A stretch of 64,000 bases of DNA from Alishewanella aestuarii B11 (GTDB lineage Bacteria > Pseudomonadota > Gammaproteobacteria > Enterobacterales > Alteromonadaceae), in contig NZ_ALAB01000010.1 in NCBI RefSeq assembly GCF_000280055.1, positions 62,001 through 126,000 on the forward strand. The letters are read 5' to 3'. The translations under genes and the position numbers were made by a program. The notes under the pieces are model-generated. The model did not search any database, was not told the origin of the DNA, and saw only the letters and a list, made by a program, of their open reading frames with translations. Below are positions 36,379 through 44,603 of the stretch, one piece after another; position 1 is the stretch's first letter; each line of letters opens with the position of its first letter.

Positions 36379-37656
36379 TTAAAGACTCCGTTTTAAGCGG
36401 GCCGCCTGATAGCGCAGCAGCACCGCCACGCCAATAATAATGACAGGAATAGCGAGACTTTGCCAGCGCTCGGCGTTAAGCCCAGGCCACCAATATTGCA
36501 AGCTACTCAGCAGTTTAGCCGCCAACTGCACGGCGTAATAACTGATGGCAACCAGCGAAAACCCCTCCACCATCTGTTGTAGTTTTAGCTGCAGCTTGGC
36601 TTTCTGCTCCATTGAGCTTAGCAGTTGCTGATTTTGTTGCTCCAGCTTCAGATTCAGCCGGGTGCGCAACAACTCAGTACAACGCCCCAGGCGGCTGGAG
36701 AGCAGTTGTTGTCGGCGCTGTACTGCCTCACTGGTTCGGTAGGCCGGGGTGAGGCGTTTTTCGGTAAAGTCCTGCAATGACAAATGATCCGGCAGTGGGC
36801 TTTCCTGCAACGCCTTTAGCCTGTCCAGCGTCAGCTGATAATAGGCTGCGGTAGCCTGTAAGCGGTTGCTGTTCTCGGCGATCAGCCGCTCGGTGGCAGC
36901 GGCCAGACCCGTGATATCATGCAGCAACTGCTCATCGCTGCGTTTTTGCAACTCGATACTCTGGGTTAGGCCTGCCAGCTGCAATTCCAGTTCGCTTAAT
37001 TTTTGCAGGCTCTGGCGGGCCAGCGGCCAGCCGAGCAGTGACAGCTTACGGTAATTACCGAGATCAAACAGCTGTTGTGCCAGTCGGCCAAGGGCATCGC
37101 CGGTTAAGCCTTTACTTAACAGTAGCATCCGGCCGGCACCTTCTGCATGCTTTTGAAAGTCAGTCCAGATCCGCGCCCGCCCAGCCGCTAACTCGCTGCT
37201 GATACAGTTATCGGCATTAAAACTTTGCCGGATCAAGCTCTCAGCGGGTGGCTGCTCTGCGGTCAGAATAGTAAGCTGCACAATGCGGAAAATCTGTCCG
37301 GGCAGCTCGCTGAACCAGTCGCGACTGGGCAAAAAGCTAAGTGGATCATCAAACCAGGGTTCGGCCATGCCAGGGCGGATAAAGGTATAGCTGGAGAATT
37401 CGCCATGCCGCTCCCAGCGCAGCCATAAACCGTACAGCGGCAGCGTCAAATCCTGGGCATTGTCACTCAGCTGCTGACCTTGCTGCTGTGCCAGTTGTTG
37501 CATTTGCGACAGCTCCAGACTACGTAGCGCCGGGCTAACGGTCAGCATAAAATGGCACAGCCGGCAGGGGGCGCTAACTGAGCCAAAGGTTCGCTGCTGT
37601 AATTCTTTATCCAGTACATCGCGTAACGGATGATTACGGCGGGATAAGCTTTCCAT
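36379..37656 (-). CDS. DUF3422 family membrane-anchored protein
   Basis: 425-aa protein with the DUF3422 opening RRNHPLRDVLDKELQQRTFG, a soluble core, a long helical/coiled-coil section (about 225-365) and C-terminal transmembrane helices (AIPVIIIGVAVLLRY). Function unknown. ATG at 37656 with GGAG seven bases upstream is preferred over the earlier in-frame ATG at 37683. It is followed by the lytic transglycosylase gene, an operon-like spacing that could place it in envelope biology, though that is only contextual. Confidence 0.83.
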   Translation of the reverse strand: MESLSRRNHPLRDVLDKELQQRTFGSVSAPCRLCHFMLTVSPALRSLELSQMQQLAQQQGQQLSDNAQDLTLPLYGLWLRWERHGEFSSYTFIRPGMAEPWFDDPLSFLPSRDWFSELPGQIFRIVQLTILTAEQPPAESLIRQSFNADNCISSELAAGRARIWTDFQKHAEGAGRMLLLSKGLTGDALGRLAQQLFDLGNYRKLSLLGWPLARQSLQKLSELELQLAGLTQSIELQKRSDEQLLHDITGLAAATERLIAENSNRLQATAAYYQLTLDRLKALQESPLPDHLSLQDFTEKRLTPAYRTSEAVQRRQQLLSSRLGRCTELLRTRLNLKLEQQNQQLLSSMEQKAKLQLKLQQMVEGFSLVAISYYAVQLAAKLLSSLQYWWPGLNAERWQSLAIPVIIIGVAVLLRYQAARLKRSL

Positions 37657-37815
37657 AGTGCACTCCGCTGTGGCTGAGATCATTAGCTTAACAGTAGGTA
37701 TCGAAGCAGGTACTGTGCCAGCTTGCTTATGCTGACGCTTGGTGATGACAACGCCTTAACAAAACGATGAATTTGCCAAGACAATGGCCTGGCTCAGTGC
37801 CGGTTGACTGTTGCC

Positions 37816-37840
37816 TGCCTGCGCCAGAAGCAGGCATTTT
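37816..37840 (+). terminator. Terminator-like hairpin in the rhtA leader region
   Basis: TGCCTGC-gccagaa-GCAGGCA followed by TTTTG, 103 bases upstream of rhtA. A second dyad GGCCCTG/CAGGGCC (37869-37896) lies between it and the start codon. No plus-strand gene precedes it, so it may be a leader attenuator or the end of a small RNA. The rest of 37657-37942 shows nothing else I can support. Confidence 0.45.
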
Positions 37841-37942
37841 GCCTGATTTCGGTGCAATCTGGTCAATAGGCCCTGGCAAACCCAACACGCAGGGCCGGGA
37901 ATGGCGTAAAATAATGCTAATCAGGTAATAAACAGGGCAGTT

Positions 37943-38800
37943 ATGCAAAGCAACAAGGCCGTTTGGCTGGCAGTCGCCAGCGTATTATTGGCGATGGTCA
38001 CCATTCAAAGTGGGGCCTCAATTGCCAAACAACTGTTTCCGCTGATTGGTCCGGCGGGGACTACAGCGCTGCGGGTCGGATTCTCTGCTCTGATGCTGTG
38101 GCTGGTATTCCGGCCCTGGCGGCAGTTACCACAGGGGCGCAGTTGGCGCGCGGTGATCGTCTATGGTGCTTGCCTCGGCGGCATGAATCTGTTGTTTTAC
38201 CTGGCGATTGCCCGTATTCCGCTGGGGATTGGCGTGGCACTGGAGTTTACCGGCCCTTTGGCGGTGGCATTATTCACCTCGCGGCGCAAATTAGACTTAG
38301 TTTGGGTCGCGCTGGCGCTGGGCGGTATTTTGTTACTGTTACCGGATATGACCAGTGTCGATGCGTTGGATCCGGTTGGGGTGATGTTAGCGCTTGCCGC
38401 CGGTGCCTGTTGGGCCGGTTATATTCTATTTGGTCAGCGCGCTGGTAATCTGGCCTCGGGTGGCATTACGGTCGCCCTCGGCATGACAGTAGCCGCAGCC
38501 TTTTTAGTGCCGATTGGCCTGGTCAGTGCCGGTAGCAGTTTATTCAGCTGGCAGGTGATCCCACTGGCTATCGCCGTAGCGGCGCTGTCCAGTGCCTTGC
38601 CCTATAGTCTGGAGATGGTGGCATTAAAGGCGCTGCCGGCCAAAAGTTTTAGTGTACTGATGAGTATGGAGCCAGCGATCGCTGCCTTGGCCGGTTTTTT
38701 ATTGCTGGCGGAGTTGCTCAGTGTCACACAGTGGTTAGCGATCTTACTGGTGATCAGTGCCTCTTTGGGTAGCACCCTAAGTAAAACGAAAGAGAGCTAA
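37943..38800 (+). CDS. rhtA: Threonine/homoserine exporter RhtA (EamA family)
   Basis: 285-aa inner-membrane exporter with ten transmembrane helices in two EamA repeats. It tracks E. coli RhtA closely: MVTIQSGASIAKQLFPLIGP near the start, GGMNLLFYLAIARIPLGIGV, ALEFTGPLAVALFTSRRKLD, ALPYSLEMVALKALPAKSF and LMSMEPAIAALAGFLLL. RhtA exports threonine and homoserine. Preceded by a 286-bp region with two hairpins, which may form a regulated leader. Confidence 0.93.
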   Translation: MQSNKAVWLAVASVLLAMVTIQSGASIAKQLFPLIGPAGTTALRVGFSALMLWLVFRPWRQLPQGRSWRAVIVYGACLGGMNLLFYLAIARIPLGIGVALEFTGPLAVALFTSRRKLDLVWVALALGGILLLLPDMTSVDALDPVGVMLALAAGACWAGYILFGQRAGNLASGGITVALGMTVAAAFLVPIGLVSAGSSLFSWQVIPLAIAVAALSSALPYSLEMVALKALPAKSFSVLMSMEPAIAALAGFLLLAELLSVTQWLAILLVISASLGSTLSKTKES

Positions 38801-38860
38801 CCGCGTTATCCACTTTAAGGCTGCAGTGGCGCATCGCTGAACTCAGCTAAGGCGCTAGCA

Positions 38861-38885
38861 TAAAAAAGCGGCCCGAGGGCCGCTT
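38861..38885 (-). terminator. Terminator of RND operon 2
   Basis: On the minus strand AAGCGGCCC/GGGCCGCTT is followed by a run of six T, 28 bases past the RND stop. It lies 60 bases after rhtA, but the T-run favours the minus strand. Confidence 0.85.
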
Positions 38886-38912
38886 AGTTGAATTAGTCGA
38901 ATGATATACGAC

Positions 38913-41900
38913 TTAATGCGCAGCGGTCTGATCAGCGGCGACGACCGCATCCGGTTGTTGCCGGTAGTCACGGGCCAACAGCAAATACATCGCCGGTACC
39001 ACATAGAGGGTAAAGAAGGTACCAATGGTCATACCGCTGGCAATCACCACCCCCATTGCATAGCGCGAGGCGGCGCCGGCACCGGTGGCAACCAACAGCG
39101 GGATCACGGCCAGTACTGTTGCCGCTGTGGTCATCAGAATAGGACGTAGCCGCAGCGCAGTCGCTTCCTCAATGGCATCGCGTTTTGATTTGCCTTCCTG
39201 CTGCAGCTGGTTGGCAAATTCAACAATCAGGATCCCGTGCTTGGCAATCAGACCGACCAGTGTCAGCAGACCGACCTGGGTGTAGATATTGATACTGGTA
39301 AAACCCAGACTGGTAAAGATCAGGGCGCCACAGACACTCATCGGTACTGTTACCATAATAATAATGGCATTTTTGTATGATTCGAACTGGGCTGCCAGTA
39401 CCAGGAAAATCACTATCAGCGCAAAGAAGAAGGTAATCACCAGTTGCTGGCCTTCCTGCTTGTACTGCCGCGACTGGCCGGCGTAATCAATGCTAAAACC
39501 TGCCGGCATCACTTCAGCCGCGATATTATCCAGCACCGCTAAGGCCTCACCCAGGGGCACGCCAGGACGCGGCACCCCGGAGATTTTCACCGCATTCAGC
39601 TGCTGAAAACCGCGCAGGGCTTGCGGCTGTACCGATTCCTGTAGGGTTACCAGCGTCGATAACGGGATCAGTTCGCCTTGCTGGTTACGGGTATAGTAGT
39701 CCTTTAACTGCGCCGGATTTAGCCGCTCACTGCGCTCAATTTGCGGAATAACCCGGTAGGAGCGGTTATCCAGCGCAAAGCGGCCGGCGTCGGCACCGGC
39801 CAGTAACGAGCCCAAATCTGCCGCCAGTTGCTGCATTGATACACCCATTAAAGCGGCCTTTTCCCGGTCGACCAGCACAGTTTGCTTCGGTTTATCGATC
39901 TTTAAATCGCTATCGACAAAGATAAAGCGACCTGACGCCATCGCCCGGCCCAGCACTTCCTGTACCACTTCCTGCAGCGCAGCAAAGGGTTGGGTCGAGC
40001 CAATAATAAATTCAATCGGGGTACCATCACCGGAAGAGGGCAGCGAAGGTGGTACCAACGCAAAGGCATTCAGGCCCGGAATACCGGCCAGATGCGGCTG
40101 AATATTCTGCTCCAGTACCTGAGCGGTAGTGCGCTGGCGCTGATCCCAGGGCGCCAGGACAAAGCCGGCGATAGCGGTATTGGTACCGCCCATGCCGTTA
40201 ATGATAAAGACGTTGCGGATCTCCGGTGCCTGCTCCGGTAATTGATTCAGCTTAGCGGTATTACGCTCCAGATAATCCAGGGTGGCAAAGCTGTCCGCTT
40301 GTAAAATCGAGAACACAAAACCCTGATCTTCAGCCGGTTCCAGCTCGGACGGGCTGGTAACAAACAGGAAGTAGCAGGATACCAGCACTATGGCAGCAAA
40401 GGTCAGTACCACCGGCATCGTATTCAGTGTGTTGTGTAACTGGCGCTGGTAAGCGGTGCGCAACTGCTCAAAGCGCGCATCCAGCCAGGCTTCGAGGGAT
40501 TTTTCTTTTTTACCGTCAACGCTGTGTGGTTTCAGAATATAGGCACACATTACCGGTGATAGTGTGAGCGCCACCACGCCAGAGAGGATCACCGACGCGG
40601 CCAGTGTAAAGGCAAACTCAACAAACAACACCCCGGTTAAACCGCCAACAAAACCTATCGGCAGGAATACCGCCACCAGCGTGGTCGACATTGAGATAAT
40701 CGGCCAGGCCAGTTGTCGCGCGCCCATAATGGCAGCATCGATGCGGGAGTGGCCCTCTTCGATAAAGCGGTGAATATTTTCCAACATAATGATCGCATCA
40801 TCGACCACGATACCGATTGCCAATACCATCGCCAGCAACGTCAGCAGGTTAATCGAGAAACCCAGGATCCACATCAGAAAGAAGGTGCCGACCAGTGACA
40901 CCGGAATGGCCACGGCGGGGATAATGACGCTGCGGATCGAGCCTAAGAAGGCGTAAATCACCAGTACGACAATCACCAGTGCCAGCACGATAGAGATCAC
41001 TACCTCGTCAATGGCGTTTTCAATATACTCGGTTGAGTCATACGGAATATCGGCGTCCAGACCCTGCGGCAGCTGCGGGATAATATCGCGATCCCAGACC
41101 TTGCGCACCTCAGCAATTACATCCAGGGCGTTAGCATCCGGCGAAATCTCAATACCCATAAAGGTCGCTGCCAGACCATTAAAACTCACGGAGCTGTCAT
41201 AACTTTCCGCGCCGAGTTCGACAGTGGCGACATCGCTTAACCTTACTACCGCCTTACCGTCGCTGCTGATAATCAGCTGTTTAAATTCTTCCGGTGAGCG
41301 CAGATCAGTTGCTGCATTCAGATCGACGGCGACCATTTGCCCTTTGGTGGAACCCAGCGCCGCCAGCACATTGTTACCACGCAGCGCAGCATTAACATCC
41401 GAGCCGGTCAGGTTGTAGGCGGCCAGTTTCACCGGATCCAGCCAAATCCGCATCGCAAAGGTGCGGGCACCCAGAATTTCGGCGCGTTGCACCCCCGGAA
41501 TCGTCGCCAGCTGGGGTTCCACGACCCGCACCAGATAGTCGGTGATCTGGTTATTACCCAGTACTTCGGAATAAAACGACAGATACATCGCCGCCACATT
41601 CTGGCCGACTTTGAGTGAAATCACCGGATCGCGGGCGTTTTCCGGCAGTTCCGAGCGAATTTTATTCACCTGGGCGGCGATCTGGGTCAGTGCCTCGTTC
41701 GGGTCATAATCGAGCCGTAAAAAGGCCTGAATAGTACTGACCCCGGATACCGAGGTGGAAACCAGATAATCAATGCCTTCAGCCGCAGCGATTTCCCGCT
41801 CCAGCGGCGTGGTAATAAAGCCCTGGATCAGGTCGGCATCGGCACCGACATAGACAGTGCTGACGGTAACGACGGCATTTTTAATTTCCGGGAACTGCCG

Positions 41901-42002
41901 CACATTCATCTCTGAGATTGCACGCAGGCCCAGTAGCAGGATCAGCAGACTGACCACACTGGCCAGGATCGGCTTTTTAATAAAGATATCGGTAAAGCGC
42001 AT
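38913..42002 (-). CDS. RND efflux transporter permease (HAE1 family), pump 2
   Basis: 1029-aa proton-driven inner-membrane efflux permease. It starts MRFTDIFIKKPILASVVSLL; the proton-relay Asp pair is in LAIGIVVDDAIIMLENIHRF (near residue 400) and the second-half signature is LTLVGLIAKHGILIVEFANQ. It shares family but only modest identity with pump 1. The gene follows its adaptor by 10 bases and ends in a strong terminator. The operon tetR-MFP-RND indicates inducible control. Cargo unknown; no TolC-type outer-membrane gene is adjacent. Confidence 0.95.
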   Translation of the reverse strand: MRFTDIFIKKPILASVVSLLILLLGLRAISEMNVRQFPEIKNAVVTVSTVYVGADADLIQGFITTPLEREIAAAEGIDYLVSTSVSGVSTIQAFLRLDYDPNEALTQIAAQVNKIRSELPENARDPVISLKVGQNVAAMYLSFYSEVLGNNQITDYLVRVVEPQLATIPGVQRAEILGARTFAMRIWLDPVKLAAYNLTGSDVNAALRGNNVLAALGSTKGQMVAVDLNAATDLRSPEEFKQLIISSDGKAVVRLSDVATVELGAESYDSSVSFNGLAATFMGIEISPDANALDVIAEVRKVWDRDIIPQLPQGLDADIPYDSTEYIENAIDEVVISIVLALVIVVLVIYAFLGSIRSVIIPAVAIPVSLVGTFFLMWILGFSINLLTLLAMVLAIGIVVDDAIIMLENIHRFIEEGHSRIDAAIMGARQLAWPIISMSTTLVAVFLPIGFVGGLTGVLFVEFAFTLAASVILSGVVALTLSPVMCAYILKPHSVDGKKEKSLEAWLDARFEQLRTAYQRQLHNTLNTMPVVLTFAAIVLVSCYFLFVTSPSELEPAEDQGFVFSILQADSFATLDYLERNTAKLNQLPEQAPEIRNVFIINGMGGTNTAIAGFVLAPWDQRQRTTAQVLEQNIQPHLAGIPGLNAFALVPPSLPSSGDGTPIEFIIGSTQPFAALQEVVQEVLGRAMASGRFIFVDSDLKIDKPKQTVLVDREKAALMGVSMQQLAADLGSLLAGADAGRFALDNRSYRVIPQIERSERLNPAQLKDYYTRNQQGELIPLSTLVTLQESVQPQALRGFQQLNAVKISGVPRPGVPLGEALAVLDNIAAEVMPAGFSIDYAGQSRQYKQEGQQLVITFFFALIVIFLVLAAQFESYKNAIIIMVTVPMSVCGALIFTSLGFTSINIYTQVGLLTLVGLIAKHGILIVEFANQLQQEGKSKRDAIEEATALRLRPILMTTAATVLAVIPLLVATGAGAASRYAMGVVIASGMTIGTFFTLYVVPAMYLLLARDYRQQPDAVVAADQTAAH

Positions 42003-42012
42003 ACTGCAATCC

Positions 42013-43131
42013 TTACTGGTTAGCCGGCGTTGGGTTTAATTCAGCGCTGGGCGCGGCCGAACTGTTTTCCACAATATTTACCACGGCGCCATTGCGCAGC
42101 TTCAATAAGCCTGAGGTCGCCACCTGCTCACCAGGCTCCAGACCTGCGGTCACGGCAATCAAATCACCACGGGCTTCGCCGGTGCGGATAAAGCGCTGTT
42201 GCGCCACCTGTTGACCGTCCTGTTCGGTAATCACAAACACTGAGTTGCCATAAGGATTAAACTGCACTGCTGTTTGTGGGATCAGGGTAACAGTGTTGGG
42301 TTCACCTGTGGTCATGCTGACGCGCGCGAACATACCTGGACGCAGTAACTGCTCTGGGTTAGCAAAGGTGGCCTGCACTTCGATACTGCGGCTTGACTCG
42401 CGAATACCCGGTGCCACCGCAGTGATTTCACCTACAAATGCCTGTTCAGCATAGGCATCCACCCGCACTGTTAACGGCTTACCGACTTCAATCAACGCCA
42501 ATTGCTGCTCGGGCAGGGTAAAGTTCAGATAGATAGGATCCAGCGATTGCAAACTGACAACAGGGGTGCCGCCAGTGAGTAACTGCCCGAGACTGACCTG
42601 ACGAATACCGGCCACACCATCAAAGGGCGCATACAGCGATTTTTGCGCAATCCGTGCCTGCTGTGAGGCGACAGCAGCGCTCGCCTGAGCGGCTTCACTT
42701 TCGCGCCGACGCAGATCCAGCTCCGAGACGCCTTTATCGCGGAACAGCCGTTCCAGACGGCTTTGCTCCAGCTTTGCCAATTGCTCAGCGGCCTTTAACC
42801 GTGCCAGCTCGGCCTGATCAACGCTGTCGTCCAGTTGCACTAACAGCTCACCTTTTTTAATCAGGGCGCCATTCTCAAAGCGAATGCTGCGGATAATGCC
42901 ACTGGCTTCGGTGGTAAGCTCGGTGCTGTTAACTGCGGCAAAGCTGCCGATGGCATTGACGGCAGGTTGCCAGGCATCACGGCTAACAGTGGCTGCGGTA
43001 ATAGCAGCCGGTGGCATCGGCATATTGTCGAAGAATTGATTCATAAAATAATTACCGACGGCTTTAAAACCAAAGATACCGCCGAACAGCACTGTTACCA
43101 GGACAAGCATAATAATCATACGCTTAAGCAT
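42013..43131 (-). CDS. RND efflux periplasmic adaptor (membrane fusion protein), pump 2
   Basis: 372-aa HlyD/AcrA-type adaptor with an N-terminal anchor (MIIMLVLVTVLFGGIFGFKA). Lipoyl-domain halves IRFENGALIKKGELLVQLDD and YAPFDGVAGIRQVSLGQLLT flank a helical hairpin (about 110-165). A C-terminal domain ending in GLLKLRNGAVVNIVE precedes a Pro/Ala-rich tail. AAGGAG lies five bases before ATG. Located between tetR and the permease gene. Confidence 0.93.
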   Translation of the reverse strand: MLKRMIIMLVLVTVLFGGIFGFKAVGNYFMNQFFDNMPMPPAAITAATVSRDAWQPAVNAIGSFAAVNSTELTTEASGIIRSIRFENGALIKKGELLVQLDDSVDQAELARLKAAEQLAKLEQSRLERLFRDKGVSELDLRRRESEAAQASAAVASQQARIAQKSLYAPFDGVAGIRQVSLGQLLTGGTPVVSLQSLDPIYLNFTLPEQQLALIEVGKPLTVRVDAYAEQAFVGEITAVAPGIRESSRSIEVQATFANPEQLLRPGMFARVSMTTGEPNTVTLIPQTAVQFNPYGNSVFVITEQDGQQVAQQRFIRTGEARGDLIAVTAGLEPGEQVATSGLLKLRNGAVVNIVENSSAAPSAELNPTPANQ

Positions 43132-43181
43132 GATGTCTCCTTACAAGGGCAGGCGCCCGATTAACTAAAACTAAAAATCTG

Positions 43182-43937
43182 TTATACATTTAGCGGGTCC
43201 ACATTAAGCGGGCACAGGTTATGAAATAACTGCTCAACGCGTTGTTTTAAATCCTGAATTTGCGCGGTCAAGGTTGCTGTATCGGTAATATCCAACAAGG
43301 GTTGCCACTGCATACCATTTAATAGCAGATGCATATGGCGATAACGTTGCAACGAATCTTTGTTTAAGCCAAAGGCTTCAAACAGGCCAGCGGTTTGTTC
43401 CAGATTGTGACTGCCACAGCAGAGCGCCCAGGGCGCGATTGACAGTTCCAGTGCTGAGCACTGATGATCGGGTAGTTCACCGGCGTCAATGGCCGCGCGC
43501 ACTATGCCGCTTACCAGCGCGGACAGCGGCTTGCTATTATCCAGGATCAGCTGCCGGCGACTAGCAGAGGCGTTTTCCCAGACCACCTCGGTAAAGACAT
43601 ATTGTTCCAGCCTGGCATGGCTGGGGTGATACTGGCGCGCCAAATCTTCTGCGACACAAAGTGCCAGGATTTTGTTGCGGTGTGGGATCGCCAGTGCCGC
43701 TATCTGTTCAAATAACCGCAGTTGGTTGCAACCGTTGCGGGCCACTAATGCCAGCAATAAATCTTCTTTCGAACTGAAATGCTGATACAGGGTGCCGGTC
43801 GCGTATTCACAGGCTTTCGCCAGTGGCGCCATCTGCAGTTGCAAAATACCATCGCGGGCAATCAACTCAGCGGCTTTATCCAAAAACAATTGTTCACGGG
43901 CGGCGCGCTGGCGTTCTTTACGTTCGTTTACCGTCAT
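43182..43937 (-). CDS. TetR/AcrR family transcriptional regulator
   Basis: 251-aa one-component regulator with an N-terminal helix-turn-helix (about 10-60): AAREQLFLDKAAELIARDGI, LAKACEYATGTLYQHFSSKE, DLLLALV. The C-terminal ligand domain is variable. Starting at ATG 43937 leaves a conventional 5' UTR downstream of a good promoter whose -10 lies inside a palindrome; the longest frame (from 44003) would run through both and is rejected. It likely represses itself and the downstream MFP-RND genes. Confidence 0.88.
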   Translation of the reverse strand: MTVNERKERQRAAREQLFLDKAAELIARDGILQLQMAPLAKACEYATGTLYQHFSSKEDLLLALVARNGCNQLRLFEQIAALAIPHRNKILALCVAEDLARQYHPSHARLEQYVFTEVVWENASASRRQLILDNSKPLSALVSGIVRAAIDAGELPDHQCSALELSIAPWALCCGSHNLEQTAGLFEAFGLNKDSLQRYRHMHLLLNGMQWQPLLDITDTATLTAQIQDLKQRVEQLFHNLCPLNVDPLNV

Positions 43938-43958
43938 AGGATCTGTAGCTCTTATAAA

Positions 43959-43979
43959 CAGGTTCGAATTATGAACCTG
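43959..43979. promoter_or_regulatory. Palindromic operator, probable TetR-family binding site
   Basis: CAGGTTC-gaattat-GAACCTG is a perfect 7+7 inverted repeat placed 22 bases upstream of the tetR start and covering its -10 element. Such sites are typical for autorepression by TetR-type dimers. Confidence 0.7.
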
Positions 43980-43996
43980 ATTCAAAAAATGAGCAA
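43968..43996 (-). promoter_or_regulatory. Promoter of the tetR-MFP-RND operon
   Basis: TTGCTC (-35, 43991-43996) and CATAAT (-10, 43968-43973), 17-base spacer, on the minus strand. The -10 lies inside the palindrome at 43959-43979, so repressor binding would block RNA polymerase. Confidence 0.65.
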
Positions 43997-44097
43997 GGCT
44001 CAAATTATCTACCGCGTAAAAAGTTGATCCAGCTTGCTACCCAGAGCTGAAAAATTCGCTATAACTATCAACAACACTTTCAAGCCAAGGAGTAGTA

Positions 44098-44529
44098 ATG
44101 ACTATTAACACTGTCGCTGAATTGATGACGCCCGATCCGTTATCGGTAAAACGGGATGCCACCCTAAAAGACGCGCATGATCTGATGCGGGAGAAAAATA
44201 TTCGCCATATCCCGGTGATTGATAGTAATGGTGAATTGATTGGTATGTTGACACAAAAAGTCATGATTGCCGCAGTGATGAGCCTGCTGGCGAAGTATGG
44301 CGCCACTGCGCTGGAGCGCAAGGAGAAGCAGCAATTAGTAGCAGAATTAATGCTTACTGATTTTGCTACCGTTACCCCGGAGCAAAGTCTGCAGCAGGTG
44401 GCCAGTTTCTTCGTACAAAACCGCCATGGTTGCTTGCCGGTGGTGAACAGTCATAACAAATTGCTGGGCATTTTGACCTCATCGGATTTTGTGCGCCTGG
44501 CCGCAGAATTGCTGGAACAACGCACATAA
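44098..44529 (+). CDS. CBS-domain protein
   Basis: 143-aa protein with two CBS domains (about 5-58 and 80-138): NIRHIPVIDSNGELIGMLTQ and HGCLPVVNSHNKLLGILTSS. The linker between them (LAKYGATALERKEKQQLVAE) is charged and helical. Ligand unknown. RBS AAGGAG seven bases before ATG. Single gene bounded by the tetR promoter and a bidirectional terminator. It is similar in size to the CBS protein after pilU but only loosely alike in sequence. Confidence 0.9.
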   Translation: MTINTVAELMTPDPLSVKRDATLKDAHDLMREKNIRHIPVIDSNGELIGMLTQKVMIAAVMSLLAKYGATALERKEKQQLVAELMLTDFATVTPEQSLQQVASFFVQNRHGCLPVVNSHNKLLGILTSSDFVRLAAELLEQRT

Positions 44530-44530
44530 A

Positions 44531-44556
44531 AAAACCTCTGCCGCGGCAGAGGTTTT
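44531..44556. terminator. Bidirectional terminator between CBS gene and S46 peptidase gene
   Basis: AAAACCTCTGCC-gc-GGCAGAGGTTTT, a 12-bp perfect dyad with T-runs in both directions, immediately after the CBS stop and 48 bases from the S46 stop. Confidence 0.9.
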
Positions 44557-44603
44557 ACTGTTAAGTTAGCGCAACAGGCTTAGCCTGAGCGGTGAGTGTT
44601 TGC

